Shown: piece by piece, positions 16,054-26,200 of the stretch | Layout of the letters: each line of letters opens with the position of its first letter | How positions within the stretch are numbered: the stretch's first letter is position 1 | Assembly (NCBI GenBank): GCA_964620345.1 | Contig: CAZUHK010000016.1 | Location: 1-28,048, forward strand | Source: CAZUHK01 sp964620345 | Lineage (GTDB): Bacteria; Planctomycetota; Phycisphaerae; Phycisphaerales; Zrk34 | Length of the DNA stretch: 28,048 nt | Direction: 5' to 3' | Made by a program: the position numbers and the translations under genes | Notes under the pieces: generated by a model | What the model saw: only the letters and a program-made list of their open reading frames with translations | Database searches by the model: none | Told to the model about the DNA's origin: nothing

Positions 16054-16078
16054 CTTTCCTCTTCGGAGTTGCCTGGCC

Positions 16079-17398
16079 TTGAGTACCTATGGCTTAGTGA
16101 TGGCGCTGATCGCGTCGTTGGTCAGTTGCTACGTCGGGGCGATCCATTACGCACTGCACCAGTTCAGCCGGTCGCGCCTGCTGGAGCTGTTGACCGCGCG
16201 GGGCAAGCAGCAGCGGCTGGATTTGCTGCACGAGCGCAGCGGCTACGAGCTGCTGACCGCGGTGATCCGCGCGGTGCTGAACCTGCTGATCCTCATCGGC
16301 ACGCTGGCGTTCTTCGCCCCGCCGGGCGCGGCGGACACCGGCTGGCTGAACGTGCTCTGGGCGTTCCTGCTTGCCGGGGCGCTGATCAGCATCTTCGCGG
16401 TGGCCGTGGCCTATTACTGGGGCCTGCACGCGCCCGAGCCGCTGCTGGCCGCGAGCTTGCCGCTGCTGCACGGCGTGAGCGTGGTGCTGCGGCCCGCGGT
16501 CGCGCCGCTGGCGTTCATCGACCCGCTGGTCCGCCGCCTGCTGGGCGTGGCCGACGCGACGCCCAACGACACGACCGAACTGGAGCAGGAGATCCTCGAC
16601 GTCGTCAGCGAGGGGGAGAAGACCGGCCTGGTCGACGAACAGCAGAAGCACATGATCGAAGCGGTGGTCGAGTTTTCCGACACTACGGTCGACGAGATCA
16701 TGATGCCGCGCACCGACGTCGAAGGCATCGAGGCCTCCAGCTCGCTCGATGAAGTCAAGCGGATCGCGCGCGAGGCCGGCCACAGCCGCTTCCCGGTCTA
16801 CGAGGACAACCTGGACAACATCGTGGGCGTGCTCTACGTCAAAGACCTGCTCGACCGCGTGGGCCACGACGACACCGAGCCGTTCGACCTGCGTACCATC
16901 GTGCGCGACGCGGTGTTCGTCCCCGAATCCAAGAACCTGCGCGACCTGCTGGCGCAGATGCAGCGGATGAAGGTGCACATGGCCCTGGTGCTCGACGAGT
17001 ACGGCGGCACCGCGGGGCTGGTCACCATCGAGGACATTCTCGAAGAGATCGTCGGCGAGATTCAGGACGAGTACGAACCCGAAGACGAGGACGAGCCGCA
17101 GATCGACCGCGTCGATGATCGCACCGCCGAGGCCGATGGCCGCGTCTACGTCGACGACCTCAACGAAGCGCTGCACATCGACATCCCCGAGGACGAAGAC
17201 TTCGACACCGTCGGCGGGTTCGTGTTCTCCACGCTCGGCCACATCCCCGAGCCCGGCGAGACGTTCGACCACGAGAACCTGCGCATCACCGTGCTCGACG
17301 CGGAGAAGACGCGGGTCAACCGCGTGCGGGTCGAGGTGCTGGACCGGCCGGTGAACGGCTCGAAGACGCCCAGCGAGGTCAACGCCGAGGGCAAATGA
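16079..17398 (+). CDS. CNNM/CorC-type membrane protein with CBS pair (hemolysin C-like)
   Basis: This 439-residue protein has an N-terminal DUF21-like membrane domain with helices around 5-25, 56-80, 90-113 and possibly 121-140. A linker helix (EILDVVSEGEKTGLVDEQQKHMI split around 170-193) leads to two CBS motifs: MMPRTDVEGI to VLYVKDLL (about 208-258) and LVLDEYGGTAGLVTIEDILEE (about 303-323). A CorC/HlyC domain follows at 355-422, with DTVGGFVFSTLGHIP. Members are Mg/Co transporters or regulators of ion homeostasis; the older name hemolysin is misleading. Start TTG 16079 has GGAG about 10 bases upstream; ATG 16100 is an alternative. The membrane domain is more divergent than the CBS part. 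It lies downstream of ybeY, as in many genomes. Confidence 0.9.
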   Translation: MSTYGLVMALIASLVSCYVGAIHYALHQFSRSRLLELLTARGKQQRLDLLHERSGYELLTAVIRAVLNLLILIGTLAFFAPPGAADTGWLNVLWAFLLAGALISIFAVAVAYYWGLHAPEPLLAASLPLLHGVSVVLRPAVAPLAFIDPLVRRLLGVADATPNDTTELEQEILDVVSEGEKTGLVDEQQKHMIEAVVEFSDTTVDEIMMPRTDVEGIEASSSLDEVKRIAREAGHSRFPVYEDNLDNIVGVLYVKDLLDRVGHDDTEPFDLRTIVRDAVFVPESKNLRDLLAQMQRMKVHMALVLDEYGGTAGLVTIEDILEEIVGEIQDEYEPEDEDEPQIDRVDDRTAEADGRVYVDDLNEALHIDIPEDEDFDTVGGFVFSTLGHIPEPGETFDHENLRITVLDAEKTRVNRVRVEVLDRPVNGSKTPSEVNAEGK

Positions 17399-17539
17399 TC
17401 CGGCGTCTTCGGCTCATGCGCGGCGCGATTCGAGCCCGCCGCACGCCGCCGGACCGGGTCACTCTTGCGCGCATCCGCTGGTCTGTAGACGATGATCGCC
17501 GTAAAGTATCCCATTGCGCCCGTACCCGGATGCCGCACG

Positions 17540-19696
17540 ATGTCCACCACGTCCGCCCGAGAACAACATTCGCCGCTGCCGACCGGCGAACCCGAGCGTG
17601 GCGAGGTGTCGCCCGAGGAGTTTCTCAACCGCGAGTTGAGTTGGCTGGAGTTCAACCGGCGGGTGTTGCACGAGGCGCTGGACGACCGCACGCCGCTGCT
17701 GGAGCGGGCGAAGTTCCTGGCGATCTTCACGACCAACCTCGATGAGTTTTTCATGAAGCGGGTCGGCGGGCTCAAGCGGCAGGTGGCCGCGGGGGTGGTC
17801 GGCCGCACGCCCGACGGGCTGACGCCGGCCGAGCAACTGGTCGAGATCCGCCGCGTGGTGCTGCCGATGCTCGCCGACCAGGCCCGGGCGTACACCCGGG
17901 AGATCCGCCCGCGGTTGGCCGAGCACGGCATCAAGCTGCTCAAGTGGCGGGAGCTGACCAAAGCCGACCGCGACGCCGCGGCGAAGTTCTATCGGCAGAA
18001 CGTCTACCCCGTGCTCACGCCGCTGGCGGTCGATCCGGGCCACCCGTTCCCGTTCATCTCCAACCTCAGCACGTCGCTGGGCGTGACCGTGGCGCACCCG
18101 GGCAGCGAGGAGAAGCTGTTCGCGCGGATCAAGGTGCCCCACACGCTGCCGCAATGGGTGCGGCTGGACATCGACGACGACGATGGTGAGTTCCGCTTTG
18201 TCTCGCTGATCGACATCATCGCGCACAACCTCAACGAGCTGTTTGCCGAGATGCGGGTGTTGGAGGTGATGCCCTTCCGCATCACGCGCAACGCCGACAT
18301 CGACCGCGACGAGGAAGACGCCGAGGATCTGCTGGAGATGATCGAGCAGGAGCTTCGCCAGCGTCGGTTCGCGAAGATCGTGCGGCTGGAGCACGGGCCG
18401 GACCCCGACCCGTGGATGCGCCGGTTCCTGATGCAGGAGCTGGAGCTGACCGAGAGCGATGTGTACGAGCTGGACGGCGAGCTGGACTTTACGGACCTGA
18501 TGGGGCTGATGTCGCTGGACGTGCCGGGGTTGAAGGATCCGCCGTGGACGCCGGTGACGCCGCCGGCCCTGGCCGACGAGGACAGCGATATTTTCAACGT
18601 CATCGCCGCGGGCGACGTGCTGTTGCACCACCCGTACGAGTCGTTCAGCGGCTCGGTGCAGCGGCTGATCGAGGCCGCCGCGGACGACCCGAAGGTCATG
18701 GCGATCAAGATGACGCTCTACCGCACCGGCGACGACAGCCCGTTCATCAAGACGCTGATCCGCGCCGCCGAGGCCGGCAAGCAGGTCGTCTGCCTGGTCG
18801 AGCTCAAGGCCCGATTCGACGAGGAGCGCAACGTCCAGCTCGCCCAGCAGCTCGAAAAGGCCGGGGTGCATGTGGTGTACGGCCTGGTCGGGTACAAGAC
18901 GCACACCAAGACGGCGCTGATCGTCCGCAACGAGAGCGACGGGCTGCGCTGCTACTGCCACATCGGTACGGGCAACTACCACGCGGGCACCGCCCGGCTG
19001 TACACCGACCTGGGCCTGCTGACCTGCGACACGGAATTGACCCAAGACGTGGTCAACATCTTCAACTACCTCACCGGCCGCTCGCTGAAGCGCGATTACC
19101 ACAAGATGCTCGTGGCGCCGGTGAACATGAAGCAGCGGTTCTACGAGATGATCGAGCGGGAGATCGCCCACGCCAAGGCCGGCCGGCCGGCGCACATCAT
19201 GGCCAAGATGAACCAGCTCGAGCACCGGGGCATCTGCCGCATGCTCTATCGCGCCAGCCAGGCGGGCGTGCGGATCGACCTGATCGTGCGCGGCTTCTGC
19301 TGCATCCGCCCGGGCGTGGCGGGCATGAGTGAAAGCGTCCGCGTGATCTCGGTCATCGGCCGCTTCCTCGAGCACAGCCGCGTGTTCTACTTTCGCAACG
19401 GCGCCGAGGATCCGGCGGACGGCGCGTTTTACATCGGCTCGGCCGACTGGATGTACCGCAACCTGCTGGCGCGGGTCGAGGCGATCACGCCGGTCGAGGA
19501 CGCGGCGGCGCGCAATCGGCTGTGGGAGCTGTTGCAGGTGCTCTGGAACGACCATCGGCAGGCGTGGCAGATGGACGCCGACGGCCACTACACCCAGCGC
19601 ACGCCCGAGCCGGGCAGCGAGGCGCCCGAGGCCATCGGCACGCACGCGACGATGATGAAGCTCACCCGCCAGCGCGTCAGCGCCGGCCGGCTGTGA
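17540..19696 (+). CDS. ppk1: Polyphosphate kinase 1
   Basis: PPK1 reversibly transfers the terminal phosphate of ATP to polyphosphate. The 718-residue protein has the N-domain start FLNRELSWLEFNRRVLHEA, the region KFLAIFTTNLDEFFMKRV, and YRTGDDSPFIKTLIRAAEAGK. The phospholipase-D-like catalytic halves follow. H455 (YKTHTK) corresponds to the autophosphorylated His (E. coli H435), and H612 (LEHSRVF) to the second catalytic His (E. coli H592). The conserved GTGNYHAGTARLYTDLGLLT lies between them. ATG 17540 was chosen close to conserved sequence; an in-frame ATG 17492 would add 16 residues, and neither has a strong ribosome site. Its presence 8 kb from the Pst operon and near CHAD and Ppx-type HD genes supports a phosphate-storage neighbourhood. 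Confidence 0.96.
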   Translation: MSTTSAREQHSPLPTGEPERGEVSPEEFLNRELSWLEFNRRVLHEALDDRTPLLERAKFLAIFTTNLDEFFMKRVGGLKRQVAAGVVGRTPDGLTPAEQLVEIRRVVLPMLADQARAYTREIRPRLAEHGIKLLKWRELTKADRDAAAKFYRQNVYPVLTPLAVDPGHPFPFISNLSTSLGVTVAHPGSEEKLFARIKVPHTLPQWVRLDIDDDDGEFRFVSLIDIIAHNLNELFAEMRVLEVMPFRITRNADIDRDEEDAEDLLEMIEQELRQRRFAKIVRLEHGPDPDPWMRRFLMQELELTESDVYELDGELDFTDLMGLMSLDVPGLKDPPWTPVTPPALADEDSDIFNVIAAGDVLLHHPYESFSGSVQRLIEAAADDPKVMAIKMTLYRTGDDSPFIKTLIRAAEAGKQVVCLVELKARFDEERNVQLAQQLEKAGVHVVYGLVGYKTHTKTALIVRNESDGLRCYCHIGTGNYHAGTARLYTDLGLLTCDTELTQDVVNIFNYLTGRSLKRDYHKMLVAPVNMKQRFYEMIEREIAHAKAGRPAHIMAKMNQLEHRGICRMLYRASQAGVRIDLIVRGFCCIRPGVAGMSESVRVISVIGRFLEHSRVFYFRNGAEDPADGAFYIGSADWMYRNLLARVEAITPVEDAAARNRLWELLQVLWNDHRQAWQMDADGHYTQRTPEPGSEAPEAIGTHATMMKLTRQRVSAGRL

Positions 19697-19720
19697 TGCG
19701 ATCGCTCGGTGAATCGAGGG

Positions 19721-19972
19721 TCAGGCGCAGGTCAAGCGGCGACGCGGGGCCGAGGGAAGGCGGACTTCCGCGCCCAGGCGTTCGGCGGCCTGATAGAGCA
19801 TGTGGATCAACGGGCGGTGCACGTCCAGCGGGTCGTCGTTGGCGTCGTAGGACGCGTTGAGAAACGCCTCGATCTCGGCGTCGTCACAGTGCCAGCGCAT
19901 CGCCTCGTCGAGCACGGCCGTCATCTCACCCAGGCCCTGATCAAAATGCAGCTCGCCGATCACTGTACTCAC
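19721..19972 (-). CDS. Small hypothetical protein, 83 residues
   Basis: I do not recognise this gene. The start GTG 19972 has AGGAG about 7 bases upstream, which is among the better ribosome sites in the window. The protein begins MSTVIGELHFDQGLGEM, is acidic and helical through the middle (EAMRWHCDDAEIEAFLNASYDAN) and ends in an Arg-rich tail. There is no signal peptide, membrane helix or cysteine motif. It converges on ppk1 with a 24-base gap and no obvious terminator between. A longer frame reaching 20062 exists but lacks a supporting start. It may be a planctomycete-specific small protein. Confidence 0.55.
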   Translation of the reverse strand: MSTVIGELHFDQGLGEMTAVLDEAMRWHCDDAEIEAFLNASYDANDDPLDVHRPLIHMLYQAAERLGAEVRLPSAPRRRLTCA

Positions 19973-20580
19973 CACGGCTCTCCTGACTGGCGACGCCGCT
20001 GTACGCCGATCCGGTGTGTTTCGCCCGAACCTGAGAACACTCAGGCCCGACTGACTCGGCAAGCCCCCTCGCCGCCCCCAGACAACCGCTCACTGTAGGA
20101 ACGCGCGGCGACCAGCCAAAGTTAAGATCAGGTTACCCCCGGCCGCGGGTCGAAGCAAGACAATCCAAACGCACGGCAAACAAAATGTTGCGCCCGAAGA
20201 ATAAGTTTGCGCTAAGGCGGATTATTCACCACAGCGGTCACAGAAAACACAGAAGTTTTGATTAAAATGGATTTGCAACATGATGCGCCTCATTTGGTTT
20301 ATGACAGTTTATACTTTCAGATGGCTCAAGTGGCCTGCGAAATGTGACGTAAGTCGCTGTCATTCATCATCTTCGATTGCTCTGTGACCTCCGGATTTTC
20401 TGTGATGAATCTCTTGAGCGAAGGCGCGAGCGCCGCGCTGCATGAGACTTCGCGGGTGTTTCACAGGCCCCGAGCAGGAATACATACGTAACCCGTTGAC
20501 AAAAAACCACTTCGACATCGTGCCGCCCGGCCGACACAACGCATGGCCCCGATCGCCCGCGCCGAGAACACGCCGGTCAG
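19973..20580. other. Long intergenic region, AT-richer than surroundings
   Basis: About 600 bases separate the small minus-strand gene from the sigma factor. The middle (about 20150-20420) is markedly AT-richer than neighbouring genes and has stops in all frames at short intervals. It holds the inverted-repeat element at 20225-20409. A TTGACA at 20496-20501 could be a -35 element for the sigma gene, but I see no convincing -10 at the right distance. No tRNA or small RNA gene is evident. Confidence 0.6.
20225..20409. repeat. Inverted-repeat-bounded element with CACAG units (period 9)
   Basis: The left arm 20225-20254 contains CACAG at 9-base steps (CACAGCGGT, CACAGAAAA, CACAGAA). The right arm 20381-20409 is an inverted version. 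The arms match well at both ends (TTCAyCACAG outside and CACAGA inside) but poorly in the centre, about 18 of 30 overall. The 126-base interior is AT-rich and non-coding. It may be an old MITE-like or REP-like repeat. Confidence 0.55.
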
Positions 20581-21168
20581 GTGACGGGACAGACGCTTGC
20601 CGTTAGAATCGCCGCCGAAGTGGAAAAGGCCCTGGCCAGTGTGTTGGACGGGAACCTCGAGGCGTACCAGCAGCTTGTCGCCGAGCATCAGGCGGCGGTG
20701 TGGAGCGTGCTCAGCGCGTTGCTTTACAGCCGGGCCGACACCGAGCGACTGCTGCGCGAGGTCTTCATCCAGGCCTACGAATCGCTCGACCACTTCGACC
20801 CCGATCGACACCAGTTCCGCGATTTCGTGCGGACGATCGCTCGCCTGCGTGTGCGCGAGGAGCTCAAGGCCGCGGCGGCCAGGGGCGGTGGCCGGCTCGA
20901 GGCCTACCGCGAACACCTGCTCGAGCACTTCGCCGACGATCAGACCGCCGCCCGTTATCAGCACGACCTGGTCGAACGCTTCCGCCGGTGCACCACCAAG
21001 CTGCCGGACCCGGTCTCCAAGATGCTGCAGATGCGTTATCACCAGTCGCAGGACTGGCAGACGATCAGCAAGGCGACCCACCGCCCCGTCGCTTCGGTCC
21101 ATCAGCAGTTGCACCGCGCGCTCACCGCGGTCGCCACCTGCATGACCCGACAGGCCCGGACGCCATGA
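20581..21168 (+). CDS. ECF-type RNA polymerase sigma factor
   Basis: This 195-residue protein matches extracytoplasmic-function sigma factors of the planctomycete/verrucomicrobial kind. The region 2 part (about 20-98) includes VLDGNLEAYQQLVAEHQAAVW and FDPDRHQFRDFVRTIARL. Region 4 (about 125-188) carries the helix-turn-helix LPDPVSKMLQMRYHQSQDWQTISKA split around residues 141-165, ending in VASVHQQLHRALTAV. No region 3 is present, as expected for the class. Start GTG 20581 is tentative; no clear ribosome site precedes it and GTG 20620 is an alternative. The stop overlaps the start of the next gene (ATGA), so it is probably coupled to its own membrane regulator. The target promoters are unknown. 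Confidence 0.85.
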   Translation: MTGQTLAVRIAAEVEKALASVLDGNLEAYQQLVAEHQAAVWSVLSALLYSRADTERLLREVFIQAYESLDHFDPDRHQFRDFVRTIARLRVREELKAAAARGGGRLEAYREHLLEHFADDQTAARYQHDLVERFRRCTTKLPDPVSKMLQMRYHQSQDWQTISKATHRPVASVHQQLHRALTAVATCMTRQARTP

Positions 21169-23153
21169 GCCGAGCCGAAGAACTCACCCTGAAGCTGGTG
21201 GACGGCTCGGCAACGCCCGAGGGCATGGATGAACTGGAGTGGGCGATCGCGGCCGACGACGAGGAACTGGCGAAACACATCGCGCTGATGCAGATCGAGG
21301 CGTTGCTCCGCGGCCAGCGGCAGGATCTGGACCAGGCGCGGGCGACGCAGTTGGCGTTGGAGCGCCATCTGCACGACAAGCGGACGGCCCATCGGCGGGC
21401 ATCCGACCCCTTCGCCGCGATGTCGAGCGCCCAGCCGGTGGCCGACGACAGCGACCGGCGCGGCGCCAAAGGCGCGGCGCTGCGACGCAAGCGAAGCCGA
21501 CGACGACGCGCGCCCGTCGGGCTGTACGTCATGCTCGTCGCGACGATCGTGCTGGTCGCCGCGGCGTTCGTCATCCGTGACCAGCTCAAGCCGGACACCG
21601 GCCAACCGATCAACCACGCGGTGGTGCAGGGCCACACCGGCTCGGCGCGGATCGACCGCGGCGGCACGCCCGTGCTGCCCAAGGCCGGCTCCGTGCTCGC
21701 GCCCGGCAACACCGTCAGCACCGGCGCCAACTCCACCCTCACCGTCCTGTACGACCAGGACGTCCGCTTCGACCTGCGCAGCGATACCGAGGTCACCCTC
21801 GCCGACCTCGGCGGGGCGCTGACGCGGCAGATCAACGTCGAGCACGGCCAGGTCGCGGTCACCATCGTGCCCAACACCGATTCGCCGACCATCCACGTTG
21901 CCACACCCCACGCCCGGGTCGAAGCACCGGCGGCGCAGTATTCGGTCAAGGTCACTGCCAATCGCACGCGCGTCTCGGTCACCGCGGGCGTGGTGAAGGT
22001 GACGGGCAACGACAGCGGCGAGACGCTCTCTGTGCCGGCCCAGCACGGCGCGGTCGTGCAGGCGGGCATGCCGCTGGTCGCCCGGCCGCTGGATGCGACC
22101 GAGCGCATCGTCGAGCACCTGGTCGCCCTCTACCGCTTCGCCGAGGGCGGGGGCAACACCGTGCAGGACATCTCGCGCGTCGGCACGCCGATGAACCTCA
22201 CCATCGAGCACGAGGGCGCGGTGCGCTGGGCCGACCGGTCGCTCACGATCGTCCAGCCCACGACCCTCCGCACGGCCGGTGACGCGGGCAAACTCAACCA
22301 GATGCTGGCGAACACCGGGACGTTCACCTTCGAGATCTGGCTGCGGCCCCGCAGGGCCGATCAGGTGGCGCCGATTCTCTCCACGCCCTCGCCCGACGAT
22401 CCGGGCTGGGTGAACCTCGCCATCGAGCAGGGGGCCGGCGAAGGCGAAGACGCCGACGGCACGCTGCTGGCCACGCGGCTGCGCACAACGAACACCGGCC
22501 CGGAGGGCCGACCGGCGCTGCGGACCGACCCGGGCACGTTGGGCACGAAGCTGGTGCAGTTCGTCTGGGTCCGTGACGCCGACGGCGAGGCCCGCTACTA
22601 CCTTGATGGCAAGCCGATCAAGGCCGACCGCCAGAGCGGCGCGCTGGCCACGTGGGCGCCGAAATTCCCGCTGATCCTGGCCAACGACATCGACGGCAAC
22701 GCCCCCTGGCTGGGCGAGCTGCGGCTGATCGCGATCTACAACGCCGCGCTGTCCGACGAGCAGGTGCTCAACAACTACAACGTCGGCCTGAGCGGCGCGC
22801 TGATCGAGTTCGGCGAAGACGCCCCGGCCGACGGCGGGCCGACCAAGATCACCTGGGATGAGATCGACTACATGCCGTTCGTCGGTGAGACGCGCGGCAA
22901 CGCGTTCACCGTCACCGCCAACACCTTCCGCATCCGCTACTTCATCAAGAAGCCCGGCGACACCAAGGGCGAACTGGTCATGCGGCTGCACTCGCTGGAC
23001 AACCCCGATGTGGTCGATGACGTGGTGAGAACCGGCGACCCGATCGACGGCACCTACGCGGCCAAGGGCGGGCCGGGCCGCTACCGCCTCATCGTCGACG
23101 CGCCCGATGGATTCGAAGGCAAGTACACCGTCGAGCAGATGGCGCGGCAATAA
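21165..23153 (+). CDS. Membrane FecR-LamG protein, probable anti-sigma partner
   Basis: This 662-residue protein has a cytoplasmic N-terminal helical part (1-75; begins EELTLKLVDGSATPEGMDELEWAI), typical of FecR-type anti-sigma regulators. A linker rich in Arg/Lys (98-116) leads to one membrane helix (118-137, VGLYVMLVATIVLVAAAFVI). Outside lies a FecR-like beta domain (about 150-300), with GSVLAPGNTVSTG and HGQVAVTIVPNTDSPTIHVATPHARVEAPAAQYSVK split across it. A LamG/concanavalin-like domain follows (about 317-530), with LVALYRFAEGGG, FTFEIWLRPR, YYLDGKPIKA and YNAALSDEQVLNNYNVG. The last 110 residues form another beta-rich region. ATG 21165 overlaps the sigma stop. Sequestration of the sigma factor and external ligand sensing by LamG are inferred from architecture. 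Confidence 0.85.
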   Translation: MSRAEELTLKLVDGSATPEGMDELEWAIAADDEELAKHIALMQIEALLRGQRQDLDQARATQLALERHLHDKRTAHRRASDPFAAMSSAQPVADDSDRRGAKGAALRRKRSRRRRAPVGLYVMLVATIVLVAAAFVIRDQLKPDTGQPINHAVVQGHTGSARIDRGGTPVLPKAGSVLAPGNTVSTGANSTLTVLYDQDVRFDLRSDTEVTLADLGGALTRQINVEHGQVAVTIVPNTDSPTIHVATPHARVEAPAAQYSVKVTANRTRVSVTAGVVKVTGNDSGETLSVPAQHGAVVQAGMPLVARPLDATERIVEHLVALYRFAEGGGNTVQDISRVGTPMNLTIEHEGAVRWADRSLTIVQPTTLRTAGDAGKLNQMLANTGTFTFEIWLRPRRADQVAPILSTPSPDDPGWVNLAIEQGAGEGEDADGTLLATRLRTTNTGPEGRPALRTDPGTLGTKLVQFVWVRDADGEARYYLDGKPIKADRQSGALATWAPKFPLILANDIDGNAPWLGELRLIAIYNAALSDEQVLNNYNVGLSGALIEFGEDAPADGGPTKITWDEIDYMPFVGETRGNAFTVTANTFRIRYFIKKPGDTKGELVMRLHSLDNPDVVDDVVRTGDPIDGTYAAKGGPGRYRLIVDAPDGFEGKYTVEQMARQ

Positions 23154-23178
23154 ATCCCATTACAGCGTCGCGCCTGTC

Positions 23179-23202
23179 CCGGCGCACGCCGCGTCGCGCC
23201 GG
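23179..23202. terminator. GC-rich hairpin between converging genes
   Basis: CCGGCGC (23179-23185) and GCGCCGG (23196-23202) form a perfect 7-bp stem with a 10-base loop in the 49-base gap between converging genes. There is no T-run on either side, so intrinsic termination is uncertain. Position supports a bidirectional transcription barrier. Confidence 0.35.
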
Positions 23203-26200
23203 TCACTTGCCTTCCAGCAGCGGCGGCGGCGTGGTCAGTTCATCCAGTTGACTGCGGGATTCGTGGAACACTCGCTCGACCTTGTGCCGGCCCAGCAGGC
23301 CGCGGCGGATGTCCAGCAGGATCATGTACAGCGACGGCACGAGGATCAGCGTGATCGCCGTGGCGAAGACCACGCCGATGCCCAGCGACACGGCCATGGG
23401 GATCAGGAACTGCGCCTGCAGCGAGGTTTCGAGGATCATCGGCATCAGGCCGAAGAACGTCGTCGCCGTGGTCAGGATAATCGGCCGGAAGCGGCGCGTG
23501 CCCGAGTGCTCGAGCGTCTGGTGGATCGAATCGTCGCTGCCGGCCGCGGCGCGCTCGCGGTTGATCAGGTCGATCATGATCAGCGAATCGTTGACCACCA
23601 CGCCGGTCAGCGCCACCACGCCGAAGAACGACATGAAGCTCATCGGCAGGCCCATGATCTTGTGCCCGATCACCGCGCCGACGATGCCGAACGGGATCGC
23701 GGTCATCACGATCAGCGGCTGGACGTAGCTGCGGAACTGCACGGCGAGCAGCGCGTAGATCGCCAGCAGCGCGATCACGAAGTTTCGCTTCAGCGACGCC
23801 ATCGATTCGTTGCGCTCCTTCTGCTCGCCCTCCATGTCGTAGGTCAGGCCCGGGTGCCGGCTCATCAGGGCCGGCAGGATCGTCGCGCGCAGGTCCGCGT
23901 TGATCTGCTCGGCGTTGGCCAGTTCCTTGTCGATGTCGGCCACGACGGTGACGGTCCGCGCGCCGTTGGCGCGGTTGATCACGGCAAAGCCCCGGCCCAT
24001 CCGCACTTGGGCCACCCGCGGCAGCGGCACCTCCGTGCCGTCGGCCAGGCGGATGCGCAGGTTCTCGAAATCCGTCAGCGAGCGCCGCTGGGCCGGCGGG
24101 TAGCGCACCATGACCTTCACCTCGTCGCGGCCGCGCTGGATGCGCTCGGCCTCTTCACCGTAGAACGCGGCGCGGAGCTGCCTGGCCACGTCGGACTGCG
24201 TCACGCCCAGCGCCTCGCCCAGCGGGGTCAGGCCCACCACCTCCAACTGCGGCTTGCCCTCCACGAACGTGTCGCTCAGGTCGGTCACGCCCGTGTACTC
24301 GTTCACCCGCTGCTTCAACTGCTCCGAGGCACGCACCAGCGTGTCGAAATCACGGTGTGACAGCTCGACGCTGATCGCATCGGCCGACATGAACTCGGCG
24401 GTGAACGCCAGCGCCAGCGCCCCGGGCACCTCGCCGACCACCTCGCGCCAGCGGCGAACCAGGTCGACCGCGGAAACATCCCGCAGCTCACCATCGAGCA
24501 GCTCGACGTTGACCTCCGCCAGGTGCCCGCCGGAGCGTACGTCGGCCACGCCGCCGCCGCGGCCCTGCATCTCCGCCATCGCCGGGTGCGCGCCGATGTC
24601 CGTCACGATCCGCTTGTACAGCTCTGGCGCATCGTCGGGGCGGTTCCGGTTGAACTCGGCCCGCACCCGCTGGGCCGCGGCCTCGATGTCCGTGGCGATG
24701 CGCTGCGTGGTTTGCGGCGGCGTGCCCGGGGGCATGGTCAACGCCGCGACGATGTTGTCGGCCTCGACCGTCGGGAAGAACTCGGTCTTCACGTGCCCAC
24801 CGCCGATCAGACCGCCGATGACCACCAGCGTGCCCACCGCCGCGGCCAGCGTCGCGTAGCGCAGGCGGATCGCCGCGCGCAGCGTCGCGGTGTACGGCCC
24901 GCGAATCACCCAGTCCAGCCCAGCGCGCACCTTGGCCTGAACCCAGGCGATCGGCCCGCCGTGTCCGCCGACCTTGCCGCCCTGCAGGTGGGCCGGCAAG
25001 ATCAAAAACGCCTCGACCAGCGACAGCAGCAGCACCGCGATGACCACCAGCGGGATCACGCGAAGAATCTCGCCCCAGGTGCCCTCGCCCACGACCAGCG
25101 GCGCGAACGCCGCGATCGTCGTGATGATCGCCATGGTCACCGGCGTCGCCATTTCGCGCGCGCCGTGAATCGCCGCGGCCACCGCGCTCACGTTGTTCCG
25201 CTGGCGGTAGGCGAAGATGTTCTCGCCGACCACGATCGCGTCGTCCACCACGATGCCCAACACCACGATGAACGCGAACAGGGAGATCATGTTGATCGAC
25301 ACGCCCCACATCGGCAGCAGGATGAACGCCCCGAGGAACGACATCGGGATGCCCATCGTCGTCCAGAACGCCAGCCGCAGATCGAGGAACAGCGACAGGC
25401 AGATGAACACCAGCGCCAGGCCGATCGCCGCGTTGCGCAGCAGCAGTCCGATGCGGCCCTCCAGCAACAGCGACTGATCGTAGAAGGTGTCCAGCTCGAT
25501 GCCCTGTGGCAGCGTCGGGCGCTTGGCCTGAACGTATCGCTTGACGGTGTTGGCCACCTCCAGCGCATCCTGCTGGCCGATGCGCGAGACGGCCACGGCG
25601 ACCGCGGGCATGCCGTTGAACCGCATGCCGCGGTCGGTCTCGGTAAAGCCGTCACGCACGCTCGCCACGTCGCCCAGCCGCACCACGGTGCCGTCGGTCT
25701 TGGTCAGCACGACGGTGTCTTCGAACTGCGGCCCGCGATACTTCTGCCCGGTCGTGCGGACGAGGATCTCCCCGCCGCTGGTCTTCACCGCGCCGGCCGA
25801 AAGGTCCAGCGACTCACGACGGACCGCCGCGGCCACGTCCTCGAACCGCAGGTTGTGCTTGCGCAGCGCCCGCTCGGAGATGTCGACCGAAATCTCGTAA
25901 GGCGGCAGGCCGTCGAGCGCGACGGTGCTGATGCCCTTGGGCGGGCGGAAGGTGCGGATGAGCTTGTCCTTCCACGTGAGCTGATCCTCGATCATCCGCG
26001 CGGCGCGCGGCGTGGTCAGGTCGTCGCGAATCTCCTCGGCCAGCTCCTTGAGCGTGCGGTCGGACACCTCGCCGTACACCGCGATGCGCAGCACCTCCTG
26101 CTCGAACTCGGCCAACGTGACGACCGGATCCTCCGCCTCCTCGGGGAAGGTGGTGATGCGGTCCACGGCGTTCTCGATGTCGTCCTTGGCCTTCTGCAGG

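Noticed and set aside
17459..19645. Open frame of about 730 codons opposite ppk1
   Set aside because: Antisense shadow of ppk1, with no recognisable domain and repetitive Val/Leu/Arg/Asp composition.
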